DNA of 49,317 nt from JALHVH01 sp964585685 (GCA_964585685.1 CAZPEP010000043.1:1-49317), one strand, 5' to 3'; positions 26,305 to 35,662 are shown, counted from the stretch's first letter. Program-made: numbers and translations. Notes: generated by a model from the letters alone, not told the origin.

Positions 26305-27078
26305 ATGAAACGCAGCCGCCTCCCCATCTGGATCACGGTCGGAGCCTTCGTCTTCTTCTATTTGCCGATCCTCATCCTCGTCGCCAATTCGTTCAACGCC
26401 TCGCGCTTCGGGACGGGCTGGCAGGGATTTTCCCTGAGATGGTACGCCCAGCTTCTCCGCGAGCCGGAGATCTGGCTGGCCGCGCGCAACTCGCTCCTCA
26501 TCGCCTTCGGCGCCACGGCCCTGTCCGTGGTCCTGGGAACGGCGGCGGCATTCGCCCTCCACCGGTTCGCGGGGAGCCGGCTCCAGCGCTTCCATTATGC
26601 CCTTGTCTATATGCCCCTGGTCGTCCCCGAGATCCTGATGGGGATCAGCCTGCTCATGGCCTTCGCCGCGACGGGTGTCCAGCTCGGACTCGGGACGATC
26701 TTCCTGGCCCATGTCACGTTCTGCGTCAGCTTCGTGGCCATGACCGTCCTGGCCCGGCTCCAGGATTTCGACGATACGGTCGTCGAGGCGGCCCGGGACC
26801 TCGGAGCGGGCTGGGCCGTCACCTTTCGCAGGATCATCCTGCCGATGATCGCCCCCGGGATCGCCGCCGGGGCGCTCCTCGCGTTCACCCTGTCGATCGA
26901 CGATTTCGTCATCACGTTCTTCGTGGCCGGGCCGGGGTCGACGACGCTCCCGATCCGGATCTACAGCATGATCAAGTTCGGATCCCCGCCGCTCATCAAT
27001 GCCCTCTCGACGATCCTCCTCCTCGTCACGTTCACGGCCGTGATCTTAAGCCAGAGGATCTCGAACCCGAGGAGGTGA
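26305..27078 (+). CDS. potC: Polyamine ABC transporter permease PotC
   Basis: 257 aa. ATG 26305 follows AAGGAG by 6 nt and lies 9 bp after potB. Six helices; the EAA loop EAARDLGAGWAVTFRRIILPMIAPG is the PotC/PotI type. It pairs with PotB. Its TGA lies inside the potD ribosome site. Confidence 0.93.
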   Translation: MKRSRLPIWITVGAFVFFYLPILILVANSFNASRFGTGWQGFSLRWYAQLLREPEIWLAARNSLLIAFGATALSVVLGTAAAFALHRFAGSRLQRFHYALVYMPLVVPEILMGISLLMAFAATGVQLGLGTIFLAHVTFCVSFVAMTVLARLQDFDDTVVEAARDLGAGWAVTFRRIILPMIAPGIAAGALLAFTLSIDDFVITFFVAGPGSTTLPIRIYSMIKFGSPPLINALSTILLLVTFTAVILSQRISNPRR

Positions 27079-27080
27079 TC
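27070..27080 (+). promoter_or_regulatory. Perfect Shine-Dalgarno of potD
   Basis: AGGAGGTGATC matches the 3' end of bacterial 16S rRNA over 11 bases and overlaps the potC stop (27076-27078). It predicts higher expression of the binding protein than of the permeases. Confidence 0.7.
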
Positions 27081-27081
27081 C

Positions 27082-28116
27082 ATGAGGAAGATCGTCCCAA
27101 TCCTCATCGCTCTCGCCGCGGCCGCGACGATCGCGGACTGCGGCAGGACCGGCCCCGTCCTACATGTCTATGCCTGGGCCGACTACTTCAAGCCGGACAT
27201 CATCCGCCGTTTCGAGACCGCGCGCTCCTGCCGGGTCGTCATCGATACGTTCGACTCGAACGAGGTCCTGTATGCCAAGCTTAAGGCGGGAGCATTCGGC
27301 TATGACCTCCTGACCCCGTCGAGTTACATGGTCAGCCTGATGCATGCCCAGGGGATGCTGCAACCCCTCGACCACGCCCTCCTCCCCAACCTGGCCCATG
27401 TCGACCCCGAATACCTGAGGATCGCCATCGACAAGGAAATGGACCACTCCGTACCCTACATGGTCGTGAACACGGGCCTCGCCTACCTCAAGAGTCGGGT
27501 CGCAGACTTCGTCCCCTCCTGGTCGATGCTCGACCGGGTGGACCTCAGGGGCCGGATAACCCTGCTCAACGACATGCGGGAGACCATCGGGGCGGGCCTG
27601 AAGTCGCTGGGCTACAGCCTGAATAGCACGGACCCCGCGGAACTCGAACGGGCCCGCGACGTCGTCCTCCGCTGGAAAAAGAACATCGCCAAGTTCGAGA
27701 ACGAGCAGTACAAGATGGGCATCGCGTCGGGGGAGTTCCTCATGGTCCATTCCTACAGCGGCGACGTCCTCCAGGTGCGGAGGGAGAACCCCGACGTCGC
27801 GTTCGCCATCCCCCGGGAAGGAACGGCCATCTCGGTCGACGATCTGGTCATCCCGAGGTCGGCCCGTGAGGTCGGCCTGGCCCACGCCTTCATCGACTTC
27901 CTGCACGACCCGGCCGTGGCCGCGGAAAATTCGGCGTTCCTGAGCTACGTCTGCCCCAACAGGGATGGGTATGCCCTCCTCCCCGCCGACATGCGGAACG
28001 ACCCTGCGGTCTTCATGAGCCCGGAGCTGCGGGCGAAAAGCGAAGTCTTCGCGGACTTGGGCGAAGCCAACGTCCTCTACGTTAGGATCTGGGACGAGAT
28101 CAAGTCGGCGAAATAA
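27082..28116 (+). CDS. potD: Polyamine-binding lipoprotein PotD-like
   Basis: 344 aa. A hydrophobic signal ending IADC suggests a lipoprotein, though Asp at the -1 position of the lipobox is unusual. The mature part has the PotD/PotF pattern: LHVYAWADYFKPDIIRRFE, a conserved GYDLLTPSSYMV and the substrate-pocket region VPYMVVNTGLAY. It delivers polyamine to PotABC from outside the membrane. Last gene of the operon; no terminator hairpin is obvious after 28116. Confidence 0.9.
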   Translation: MRKIVPILIALAAAATIADCGRTGPVLHVYAWADYFKPDIIRRFETARSCRVVIDTFDSNEVLYAKLKAGAFGYDLLTPSSYMVSLMHAQGMLQPLDHALLPNLAHVDPEYLRIAIDKEMDHSVPYMVVNTGLAYLKSRVADFVPSWSMLDRVDLRGRITLLNDMRETIGAGLKSLGYSLNSTDPAELERARDVVLRWKKNIAKFENEQYKMGIASGEFLMVHSYSGDVLQVRRENPDVAFAIPREGTAISVDDLVIPRSAREVGLAHAFIDFLHDPAVAAENSAFLSYVCPNRDGYALLPADMRNDPAVFMSPELRAKSEVFADLGEANVLYVRIWDEIKSAK

Positions 28117-28217
28117 GGGTCAAAGCACAAACAGGATCACACCTGATGACCGTCGGCCTGCTCTGCGCAACCGCGGCCTCCGGAAAGACCCCCTACCCGC
28201 GGGATGGGAAAATTGGG

Positions 28218-28223
28218 TATAAT
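28218..28223 (+). promoter_or_regulatory. -10 box (TATAAT) of the exported methyltransferase gene
   Basis: Perfect TATAAT about 26 nt before ATG 28249; no clear -35 box at the expected distance. It supports 28249 rather than 28204 as the start. Confidence 0.5.
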
Positions 28224-28248
28224 ACGGGCGCGGGTCGGGAGACCGAAC

Positions 28249-28878
28249 ATGAGAGCGTTCAAATTTCTTCTTTTCGCCCTCCTCGTCGTTCAAGGCCTGC
28301 CCGCCTTTGTCAGCGGCCAGGTCAATCCGGCCGACGCCTGGGAACGCCGGCTCAACGAGCTGCAGCCCCCCGACAAGGTCCTGGAGACCGTCGGCGTCCG
28401 GCCCGGCATGGTCATCGGCGAGGTGGGGGCGGGCCGCGGCCGGTATACCGTGCATTTGGCCCGGGGCACCGGCCCGGAGGGCCGGGTCTATGCCAACGAC
28501 ATCGACGCCGGGAGCCTCGCCTACCTCAGGGAACGATGCCAGCGTGACGGGGTCGGGAACATCGTGACCATCCTCGGGAAAATGGACGATCCATTGTTCC
28601 CGCCGGCCGGCCTGGACCTGGTCTTCATGGTCAACACCTGGCATCACCTGGCCCGGCCCGTCGTGCTCCTCCGGAACCTCGTTCCAGCCCTCAAATCCGG
28701 CGCGACGGTGGCCATCGTCGAACACGACCCGGAGAAGAGCGGCGCGGCTTTCCTCCGTGAAGCCACGTCCCGGGAGACGATGCTGGGGCAGGCCGCAGAG
28801 GCCGGCTTCGAGATTGTCCGCGTCGAAACCTTCCTCGAAACCGATAACATATATATCCTGCGCCCCAAAGCCAATTAG
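28249..28878 (+). CDS. Class I SAM methyltransferase with apparent signal peptide
   Basis: 209 aa. ATG 28249 is preceded by GGGAGA and a TATAAT box. Residues 1-24 (FKFLLFALLVVQGLPAFVSGQ) look like a cleavable signal peptide. The rest is a Rossmann methyltransferase: SAM motif EVGAGRGRYT (58-67), YANDIDAGSL, LVFMVNTWHHL and AIVEHDPEKSG. Similar exported methyltransferase-like proteins are common in bacteria, but SAM is not available outside the cytoplasm, so function and location remain unclear. It stands alone 132 bp after potD. The 28879-29161 interval holds only the next promoter. Confidence 0.8.
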   Translation: MRAFKFLLFALLVVQGLPAFVSGQVNPADAWERRLNELQPPDKVLETVGVRPGMVIGEVGAGRGRYTVHLARGTGPEGRVYANDIDAGSLAYLRERCQRDGVGNIVTILGKMDDPLFPPAGLDLVFMVNTWHHLARPVVLLRNLVPALKSGATVAIVEHDPEKSGAAFLREATSRETMLGQAAEAGFEIVRVETFLETDNIYILRPKAN

Positions 28879-29102
28879 CCCGATCCTAGTCATAGCGGGG
28901 ATCGCCTTCGAAAGACACGGCCCGTGGCGATGACGACTGCCCCTCTCCCCCCGACACCCTGGAACCAGTCCCGGCGGGTCCCCCTCCGCTACGGGGGGCT
29001 TGAGGGCGGCCGTCATCACCGTTCTCCCCTCTGTCCTACGAGCAGCGATTCAACTCGGCAGCCCAAGGTCCGTGGGGGTGGGGGACGGATCTATTCGGTC
29101 GG

Positions 29103-29131
29103 TTGACTTTCCCCCTAAATTCCTCTATAAA
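29103..29131 (+). promoter_or_regulatory. Promoter of the 29162 gene
   Basis: TTGACT (29103-29108), 17-bp spacer, TATAAA (29126-29131), then AAGGAGAG before ATG 29162. Confidence 0.75.
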
Positions 29132-29161
29132 AGGTGCCTTGACCCCAAAAGGAGAGTGAGC

Positions 29162-30952
29162 ATGAGAAGAGCGGTTTTACCCTTGGCTATCCTGATGTCG
29201 GTCTCCGTGACCGCGGCGGGAGCGGCCTTATCCAGCCAGGACGGAACCCAGGAGATACCAACCGTAAAAACCGGCAGGCCCGCCGCCGAGCGGGACGTCG
29301 CCCCAGGTGGGAAGCGGTTCCGGACTGAGGCCGCGCTGGATATGGACATCATCAAGATCTCGGGCGACCAGACCGGGAACAAGCGTTTTCCGGGCGTCGG
29401 CGAGAACCGGAAAGGAGATCGCCTGGTGATCTTCAGGGGCCCGAATTCCTTATATTGGTACTCGTTCTACCGCAAGGGAGGCACCTGGAGCAACTCGGTG
29501 GCCATCCCCAACCAGATGAAGCTCGATGACCACGCCCACGTCGACATCGAAGCCGACAGCTCGGGCCGCTTCCACTGCGTCTGGGAGGAGCCAGACGTCT
29601 GCGTCGTCTACGCGAGCTTCCTCAACGGCGTCTGGACGATGCCCGAGAAGCTCCCCCTCCCCGGGAAACACGACATGGGGATCTCTATCGCCGTCCGCTC
29701 CGATGACGAGATCATCATCGCCAATGCGAACGTCATCCGCGCCCCTAGCCTGACAAAGGACATCTTCTTCTTCTTCAAGCGCCCGGGCGAAGACGACTTC
29801 CGGAAGATGAACATGATCAACGACCCTCCGTCCTCGACCCAGCCCTCGCTCGCCGTTGATATCGAGGACCACATCTGGCTTGCCTACAAGTCCGAACCCA
29901 AGGTGGGGAGCGACGAGCTTGTCATCAGGATGCGCCACTACAGGCCGAACAATGATACGGTAGAGGAAAAGACGGTTACCGATCCCGAAGGCTGGCACTT
30001 CTGGCCCCAGGCCGCGATCAACAGCGATCGCCAGCTGATGATGGGGTGGGCGCACACCCAGAACCAATCCTACGAATGGCGGCTCTATAACACCAAGACC
30101 AGGAACTGGTCCGAGGTCCACCAAGCCGGACCTGGCATCCCTCTCCGCCCCTGGGCGACGTTCTGGTCCAAGATGGTCGCCCACGGCGAGGATTTCTACT
30201 GGGCGGTCATGGACTCGGCCCGGGTCCTCCGCCTTCTGAAGTTCGATGCCAAGGCCATGGAATGGGACGACCTCGGAGTGGTCTCCCGAGGAGGGGTCGA
30301 ATACCACGACATGTACGCGGGTTACGACAAGCTGCTCATCGCCTGGAGCGAATACCAGGAGCCGTCCGACGTTTTCCTGACCACGGTCGCCATAACGCCG
30401 GCCGGACCTCCCCCCGTCGAGATCTCAGGGAAGGTGCTGGCGGATTCGGAGACCCTGAGTGGAGTGACGCTGACGGGCTTCCCCGGCGACACCGTCACGG
30501 ACAGCTCGGGGACCTACCGGGCGTTCGTCGAAACCGGTTGGTCGGGAACGGTCGTGCCGAGCAAGACCGGCTACGCCTTCTCCCCGACGAGCCGCGCCTA
30601 CGCAAACGTCACCGAGGCTCAAACGGGGCAGGATTACGCCGCGTTCCCGCCCATTAGCTCCGTGGCCAACCTCAGGGTGGAAAACCGCATCGAACGAGGC
30701 TTCTTCCGCGGCTACTACCTGAACGCCCTCACTTGGGAGGCCAATCCCGCCAATATCACGCTCAATATCACGATTTCTGCCCAGCGCGTCTACCGGAAGG
30801 GGCGGACCGAGGCGGATTCCGCCTGGACGCGCATCGCCGAGCTGGCGGGGACCGTCCTGAAATATGAGGACCGCAACTTGCCTAAGGACAGCGGCTATGT
30901 CTACGCGGTCACCTGCGTCGACGACAAGGGCAACGAGAGCCCCGTCTACTGA
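29162..30952 (+). CDS. Secreted propeller-like protein with CarboxypepD-reg-like and FnIII-like domains
   Basis: 596 aa. Signal peptide (LPLAILMSVSVTAAGAA). Residues ~60-410 carry BNR/sialidase-like periodic blades (GRFHCVWEEPDVCVVYASF, IWLAYKSEPKVG, LLIAWSEYQEPSDVF), suggesting a beta-propeller. Residues ~420-495 resemble a carboxypeptidase regulatory-like fold (SGKVL...GVTLTG...TDSSGTYRAFV...GYAFSPTS). Residues ~500-596 look FnIII-like, ending GYVYAVTCVDDKGNESPV. No catalytic sialidase motif set is apparent, so binding is as likely as hydrolysis. It is 25 bp before the barrel gene, so they are probably one operon. Confidence 0.75.
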   Translation: MRRAVLPLAILMSVSVTAAGAALSSQDGTQEIPTVKTGRPAAERDVAPGGKRFRTEAALDMDIIKISGDQTGNKRFPGVGENRKGDRLVIFRGPNSLYWYSFYRKGGTWSNSVAIPNQMKLDDHAHVDIEADSSGRFHCVWEEPDVCVVYASFLNGVWTMPEKLPLPGKHDMGISIAVRSDDEIIIANANVIRAPSLTKDIFFFFKRPGEDDFRKMNMINDPPSSTQPSLAVDIEDHIWLAYKSEPKVGSDELVIRMRHYRPNNDTVEEKTVTDPEGWHFWPQAAINSDRQLMMGWAHTQNQSYEWRLYNTKTRNWSEVHQAGPGIPLRPWATFWSKMVAHGEDFYWAVMDSARVLRLLKFDAKAMEWDDLGVVSRGGVEYHDMYAGYDKLLIAWSEYQEPSDVFLTTVAITPAGPPPVEISGKVLADSETLSGVTLTGFPGDTVTDSSGTYRAFVETGWSGTVVPSKTGYAFSPTSRAYANVTEAQTGQDYAAFPPISSVANLRVENRIERGFFRGYYLNALTWEANPANITLNITISAQRVYRKGRTEADSAWTRIAELAGTVLKYEDRNLPKDSGYVYAVTCVDDKGNESPVY

Positions 30953-30977
30953 CGGGAAACGCGAAACGAGGATAACC

Positions 30978-31577
30978 ATGAGATCAACAGTCACCATATG
31001 CCTGCTGGCGGCCCTCCTGGCCGCGGTCCCCGTCGCGGCGGCCGGACAGGACCAGCCGAGGTTCCGGATCGGAGCCTATTACGAAGGCTCGATGCTCAAT
31101 GACAAGAACCTGACGAACTTTTTCGGCCACTCGCAGAGAAACCTGCCGGGATTCGAGGCTTCTGTGCACACCCTGTACAACATCGACGTCTGGGCCTCGT
31201 ACCGGATCTATACCGACGAGACCAAGACGACTTTCTTCGGCAATGTTGACAAGTTCAAGCTCAACCAGGCTTCCCTCGGCCTCGTCTACCGGCCTATTGT
31301 TTGGAGGATTCTCGAGCCGTTCGTCGGAGCCGGCGTCGAGATCTATTCCTACTCCGAGAAGATCGAAGGGGACGACCTCCCTGGGACGAGCGGGAACGCC
31401 TTCGGATTCCACGTGCAGGGCGGAACTTACGTCAAGATCTTCAAGTCCCTGGACGGCAAGGTCTTCGTCCGCCTGAACGGGGTCAAGAAGTCGCTGGACA
31501 ACCCACTGCCCGACGGGAGCTCCAAACTGGATCTCGGCGGGAAGGAATTCGGGGCCGGCCTCATCTTTAAGTTCTGA
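30978..31577 (+). CDS. Predicted outer-membrane beta-barrel protein
   Basis: 199 aa from ATG 30978 (GAGG 8 nt upstream). Signal peptide ending VAAAGQ. The mature chain alternates polar and aromatic/aliphatic residues (FRIGAYYEGS, IDVWASYRIYTD, ASLGLVYRPIVW, FGFHVQGGTYVKIF, FVRLNGVKK) and ends AGLIFKF with terminal Phe, the usual barrel signal for outer-membrane insertion. Small eight-stranded type by length. Likely cotranscribed with the propeller protein. Confidence 0.78.
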   Translation: MRSTVTICLLAALLAAVPVAAAGQDQPRFRIGAYYEGSMLNDKNLTNFFGHSQRNLPGFEASVHTLYNIDVWASYRIYTDETKTTFFGNVDKFKLNQASLGLVYRPIVWRILEPFVGAGVEIYSYSEKIEGDDLPGTSGNAFGFHVQGGTYVKIFKSLDGKVFVRLNGVKKSLDNPLPDGSSKLDLGGKEFGAGLIFKF

Positions 31578-31624
31578 TTCCTTTTGTTATGGTCTTCTCA
31601 TATGGCCGGAACATTCCGATTCAC

Positions 31625-31647
31625 AAAATGACAATCTTTGTCATTTT
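31625..31647. promoter_or_regulatory. Perfect inverted repeat upstream of the 31905 promoter (possible operator)
   Basis: AAAATGACAA (31625-31634), 3-bp loop, TTGTCATTTT (31638-31647), located 12 bp before the -35 box. A related string, TGACAAAATG, overlaps the -35 box itself (31661-31670). Compatible with a dimeric regulator; which one is unknown. Confidence 0.5.
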
Positions 31648-31659
31648 CGTAGACACATA

Positions 31660-31688
31660 TTGACAAAATGCTCCTCGATAGCTATATT
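31660..31688 (+). promoter_or_regulatory. Strong promoter with ~210-nt leader before the 31905 gene
   Basis: TTGACA (31660-31665), 17-bp spacer, TATATT (31683-31688). The 31578-31904 gap holds this promoter, the inverted repeat and a long GC-rich leader with a CCCCGG/CCGGGG-rich segment near 31713-31735. I recognise no riboswitch in it. Confidence 0.7.
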
Positions 31689-31904
31689 CTTACGGAATGT
31701 GTATTTTTCAGGTCCCCGGCCCCCCGGGGGGGCGCTCGGAAGTGCCAACAATGGGTGAGCCGTTCCCGGCCTATGTCATCTCGCCTGGTCTGCCCCCTTG
31801 GGGCGACCCTTTATCCCCCCGAAATTCGCCTCTAAAGGGCATTGTCAGCCCCGCCGCAGAGCTTCATAGTGTACGCGTAAGAACGGAGGGAACAAGAGGA
31901 GAAA

Positions 31905-34280
31905 ATGATAAACTATACTAAAGGCAATAGCGCACGTGTATTGATGGCCTTGGCGGCCCTCCTGATCTTCGTCCCTCTCCTTCAAGCCCAGAACTATGAG
32001 CCCTATCCCCTAGGAATCACGGGTAAGGCCGCCGACATCACGGCCGACAAGAACGGGAGCCTCCACATCATCTGGGTCACGAACGCCAATGAGCTCTACT
32101 ATGGGCGGATCGTCAGCAACCAGGTCAGGAACCAGGTCAAGGTAACGACCCTCGCCGCCAGCGAGGCCTATTACGGCAGGCCCCGGGTGGCGGTCCGTAA
32201 CGACGGCCAGACGATCCATATCGTCTGGGGCAAGACGACGCTGAGCCACGCCTGGAGGGACAGCGGAGGGACTTGGCGGGTGGAAACGGTCCGGGGCGCC
32301 GTGCTCAACCGCGAGTACCTCATGGCGGTCTGCGCCGTCACTCAGGACGAGACCGTGCATGTCCTCTATCAGTACTGGAACGCCAAGGCAGAAGCCGCCC
32401 CGATGATGTACCTCCGGAAGCCGAGCGGCGGGGCTTGGAGCGCCTCCTTTTCCATCGGCTCGAGCGCCAACGCCGAATACCGCGACCCGTCCGTGTTCAT
32501 GGACGCCTACGGCGGCTTCCACGCCTCTTGGCGGGGATTGATGACCCTGCCCTCCGCCTCATATCGGTACGCCCCGGCCGGGACCGGCCTGGAGGCTGCA
32601 ACGACACAATTTATCCCGCTGGCCTCCGACGTCACCCACAACGCGTTCGGGGACCTCTTCGTGGACGAGGACGGCCGCGTCCACCGGCCGATTGCCACTT
32701 GGACCAAACGGAGTTCCGTGAGCATCGACTATTCCTATAAGAACCTGAACGGCTCGTTCACCACCCCGACCCGGCCCAGCATCGGAGACCTTGTCACCGA
32801 GCTGGATTCCAACGCCTCCGTCGCCGTCGCCCCGGCAGGACAAGTCTTCGTATCCTTCAGGGACTACGTCGGCGGGAACACCGTCACCTATCTATCCATT
32901 CTGGACGACGGGACCTGGACCAAGTACATCGTCGACCCGGGCTGCGGCACCACCTACAACCAGCACTACAAGACCTCCATGACGGCCACGGCCGCCGGGG
33001 TCTACGGGCTATGGCGGGCCGGGACAGGCGAATTCATGCTGGGTGTCGGGGCCGTTCCTCCTCCCTCGGCTTCGGTTACCATCACCTCCCCGAACGGCAT
33101 GGAAAACTGGTCGTCCGGCTCGACCCGGTCCATTACATGGACGACCAACAACATCTCCGGGACGGTCGACCTCCATCTGTTCAGGAACTTCGCCTTGGTC
33201 GGCGCGATCGCCCGGGACCTCCCCTCCAGCCCCGGCTCATACGCCTGGACCGTGGGCAACGTTATCGGCGCGGTCGCGCCCGACGGGCAGGGGTATCGGG
33301 TCCGAGTCAGGACCTCCGACGGACAGTACCAGGACCTCGGCAACTGCGCCTTCACCATCGGGGCGGCCGTCGATCCGACGATCACCGTGGCCTCCCCCAA
33401 CGGCGGTGAGTCCCTGGTTCTCAGTTCGAGCCACGCCATCACCTGGTCGTCGGCAAACTGGAATGGAAACGTCAACGTCTACTTGGATCGGAACGGCTCG
33501 CCCGTGGGGACGATCGCCACGGGGATCGCCGCGGCCGCCGGGACCTATTCCTGGACGGTCGGGAATTACCAGGGCGGCACGGCCGAGGCCGGGACCGGCT
33601 ACGCGATCCGTGTCGAGACGACCGACGCCGCGGCGGTGGACTCGAGCGACGGAACCTTCACGCTGAATATCCAAACCGTGCCTCTCGCTCTGAACACCCC
33701 CACCGGCGGGGAGTCGTGGATCCTGGGCTCCACCCAGCGGATCGCCTGGAGCTCGAGCGGAATCAGCGGCGGCCTGAACCTATACCTTTACAAGGGGACG
33801 ACCAATCTCGGCCTGATCGCTTCGAGCGTTCCGGTCGGGAACGGCGGCTATGACTGGAGAACGGGTTATCTCAAGAACGGCACCAAGGTCGCCGTCGGCA
33901 GCACCTACAAGGTGTCCGTCGTCTCCGTGCTCAACAAGAAGGTGAGCGCCATCAGCGCCGCATATTTCAGCATCGTCAAGCCCAAGATCACGGTCAAGGC
34001 CCCCATCAACGGGATCTCCTGGAAGATCGGTTCTGCCCAGAGGATCACCTGGACCTTCTCGGCCGTGTCCGGGGCCGTCGACATCTTCCTGTACCGGAAC
34101 GGAATCCTTGTGGGTCAGATCGCCGACGACCTCCCTGTCACGGATCTAAGCTACACGTGGACGGTTGGATCCCTAATCGGCGGCTCGGCGGGCAAGGGCA
34201 TCGGCTATTCCATATGCGTCAGGGCCGTCGGCGCTTCCGTCCAGGGCTGGAGCAGCGGGACGTTCAAGCTCGTCCTTTAA
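31905..34280 (+). CDS. Secreted propeller-like protein with four tandem Kre9/Knh1-type Ig-like repeats
   Basis: 791 aa; AGAGGAG precedes ATG 31905. Signal peptide (VLMALAALLIFVPLLQAQ). Residues ~30-385 have propeller-like blades (GSLHIIWVTNANELYYGRI, TIHIVWGKTTLSHAW, VHVLYQYWNAKAE). From ~390 to the end are four ~95-residue repeats, each P.G.E.W..GS...ITW....I.G.V.(V/I).L....VG.IA......G.Y.WTVG...., the pattern of the Ser-Thr-rich Kre9/Knh1 N-terminal domain. Likely an extracellular binding or adhesion protein. It shares the propeller architecture of the 29162 product but has its own promoter. Confidence 0.8.
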   Translation: MINYTKGNSARVLMALAALLIFVPLLQAQNYEPYPLGITGKAADITADKNGSLHIIWVTNANELYYGRIVSNQVRNQVKVTTLAASEAYYGRPRVAVRNDGQTIHIVWGKTTLSHAWRDSGGTWRVETVRGAVLNREYLMAVCAVTQDETVHVLYQYWNAKAEAAPMMYLRKPSGGAWSASFSIGSSANAEYRDPSVFMDAYGGFHASWRGLMTLPSASYRYAPAGTGLEAATTQFIPLASDVTHNAFGDLFVDEDGRVHRPIATWTKRSSVSIDYSYKNLNGSFTTPTRPSIGDLVTELDSNASVAVAPAGQVFVSFRDYVGGNTVTYLSILDDGTWTKYIVDPGCGTTYNQHYKTSMTATAAGVYGLWRAGTGEFMLGVGAVPPPSASVTITSPNGMENWSSGSTRSITWTTNNISGTVDLHLFRNFALVGAIARDLPSSPGSYAWTVGNVIGAVAPDGQGYRVRVRTSDGQYQDLGNCAFTIGAAVDPTITVASPNGGESLVLSSSHAITWSSANWNGNVNVYLDRNGSPVGTIATGIAAAAGTYSWTVGNYQGGTAEAGTGYAIRVETTDAAAVDSSDGTFTLNIQTVPLALNTPTGGESWILGSTQRIAWSSSGISGGLNLYLYKGTTNLGLIASSVPVGNGGYDWRTGYLKNGTKVAVGSTYKVSVVSVLNKKVSAISAAYFSIVKPKITVKAPINGISWKIGSAQRITWTFSAVSGAVDIFLYRNGILVGQIADDLPVTDLSYTWTVGSLIGGSAGKGIGYSICVRAVGASVQGWSSGTFKLVL

Positions 34281-34428
34281 GCGACTCCCGGGCGCCCTGC
34301 GCTTCGTCGGTTTCTCCGACGTTCGCGTCCCTTGCCCAAGCCTCATGAACGCGTCGGGGGCCTCACGGGGAGCCCCGGGCGCATCTCTGCCCTTTACGGC
34401 GCCGCGGTTGTTGGGTTAAGCTTATCCT

Positions 34429-35634
34429 ATGCCTAAACGCTTCGACGTCGCCGTCGTCGGCGGCGGGGCGGCCGGGCTGGTCGCCGCCATCAGCGCCGCG
34501 AGACGGGGAGATTCCGTCATCATCTGCGAACGGATGCCCCGCCTTGGGAAGAAGATCCTCGTCACCGGCGGGGGCCGCTGCAACCTGACGAACGAGGACC
34601 TCGGGCCGGAGGCCTTCACGTCCGGAAGCCCGGGGCTCGTCGCCTCCGTCCTCGGACGCTTCGGGAAAGAGGACATCCGCGGCTTCTTCAAGGGCCTTGG
34701 CCTCGAGACGTATGCCGAAGGGTGCCGGGTCTTTCCGGCGACCAATCAGGCCTTGTCGGTCCTGAAAGTCCTCGAGATGGAGATCGGGCGCCTCGGCGTC
34801 ACGGCCGAGCTCGGCTTCGAGGTGATCCGCATCGGGCGCTCGGGAATCTCGTTCTCCGTCGAAGCGGGCGACGGCCGCCGGATCGAAGCCCGGGCCGTTG
34901 TCCTTGCCGGCGGCGGGCGGTCGTACCCCGCGCTGGGCTCGAACGGGAGCGCCTATGAGCTGGCCGGGCGATTCGGACATCGCCTCGTCACGCCCGTTCC
35001 CAGCGCCGTCTCCATCCTTGCCAAGGACCGGATGTGCCACTTCCTGCAGGGCCAGAGGGTCAGAGCCGCCGCCGTCGCGCTCGTCGGAGAAAATCCTGCC
35101 GGCCGGGCGGAAGGAGAGGTCCTGTTCACCCAATACGGGCTCTCCGGGACGGCCGTCCTTGACGTCAGCGAAAGCCTGTCGATCGCCATTCACAGGGAGG
35201 GCCGCGCGGATACCGCCCTCGTCCTCGATCTCGTTCCTTTCATGAGCACGGAAGCCCTCGCCGTTGAGTTCCGAAGGCGCGCGAAGGCCGGCTGGCCTGA
35301 CGGAAGCCTTGCCGTAGGCATCCTCCCCGAAAAGTTCGCCCCCGTCATATCCGCGCTGGCCGCCGGACACGGCCCGGGCGACGCTGTGGGAGCGCTAGCC
35401 GCCGGCCTCAAGGCGAAGCTCTTCCCGGTCTTGGGAACCCGGGGCTGGAACGAGGCCGAATTCACGAGCGGCGGGGTGGACACGCGTGAGGTCGATCCCC
35501 GGAGGCTTGAATCGAACTTCCAACCGGGGCTCTTCCTAGCCGGGGAAATGCTGGACGTCCAGGGGGGACGGGGAGGGTTCAACCTGGCCTGGGCCTGGGC
35601 GTCCGGCCACGTGGCCGGCCTCGCTGGTCGCTAG
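34429..35634 (+). CDS. FAD-dependent oxidoreductase, YhiN/HI0933 family
   Basis: 401 aa. The dinucleotide motif VVGGGAAGLVAA (9-20) is followed by GKKILVTGGGRCNLTN, the family signature. The C-terminal FAD contact is GLFLAGEMLDVQGGRGGFNLAWAWASG. A conserved TSGGV motif is also present. Members are widespread flavoproteins, some (BaiN-like) acting on bile acids, but most have no known substrate. No strong ribosome site is visible before ATG 34429. Convergent with the coiled-coil gene (28 bp gap). Confident family, unknown reaction. Confidence 0.9.
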   Translation: MPKRFDVAVVGGGAAGLVAAISAARRGDSVIICERMPRLGKKILVTGGGRCNLTNEDLGPEAFTSGSPGLVASVLGRFGKEDIRGFFKGLGLETYAEGCRVFPATNQALSVLKVLEMEIGRLGVTAELGFEVIRIGRSGISFSVEAGDGRRIEARAVVLAGGGRSYPALGSNGSAYELAGRFGHRLVTPVPSAVSILAKDRMCHFLQGQRVRAAAVALVGENPAGRAEGEVLFTQYGLSGTAVLDVSESLSIAIHREGRADTALVLDLVPFMSTEALAVEFRRRAKAGWPDGSLAVGILPEKFAPVISALAAGHGPGDAVGALAAGLKAKLFPVLGTRGWNEAEFTSGGVDTREVDPRRLESNFQPGLFLAGEMLDVQGGRGGFNLAWAWASGHVAGLAGR

Positions 35635-35662
35635 GCTGGACCTGTCCGGAGAGGCCTCCAGA

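Noticed and set aside
31697..31921. Short open frame in the leader of the 31905 gene
   Set aside because: Gly/Pro-rich, no ribosome site, starts at the predicted transcript 5' end, and runs out of frame into the real gene.
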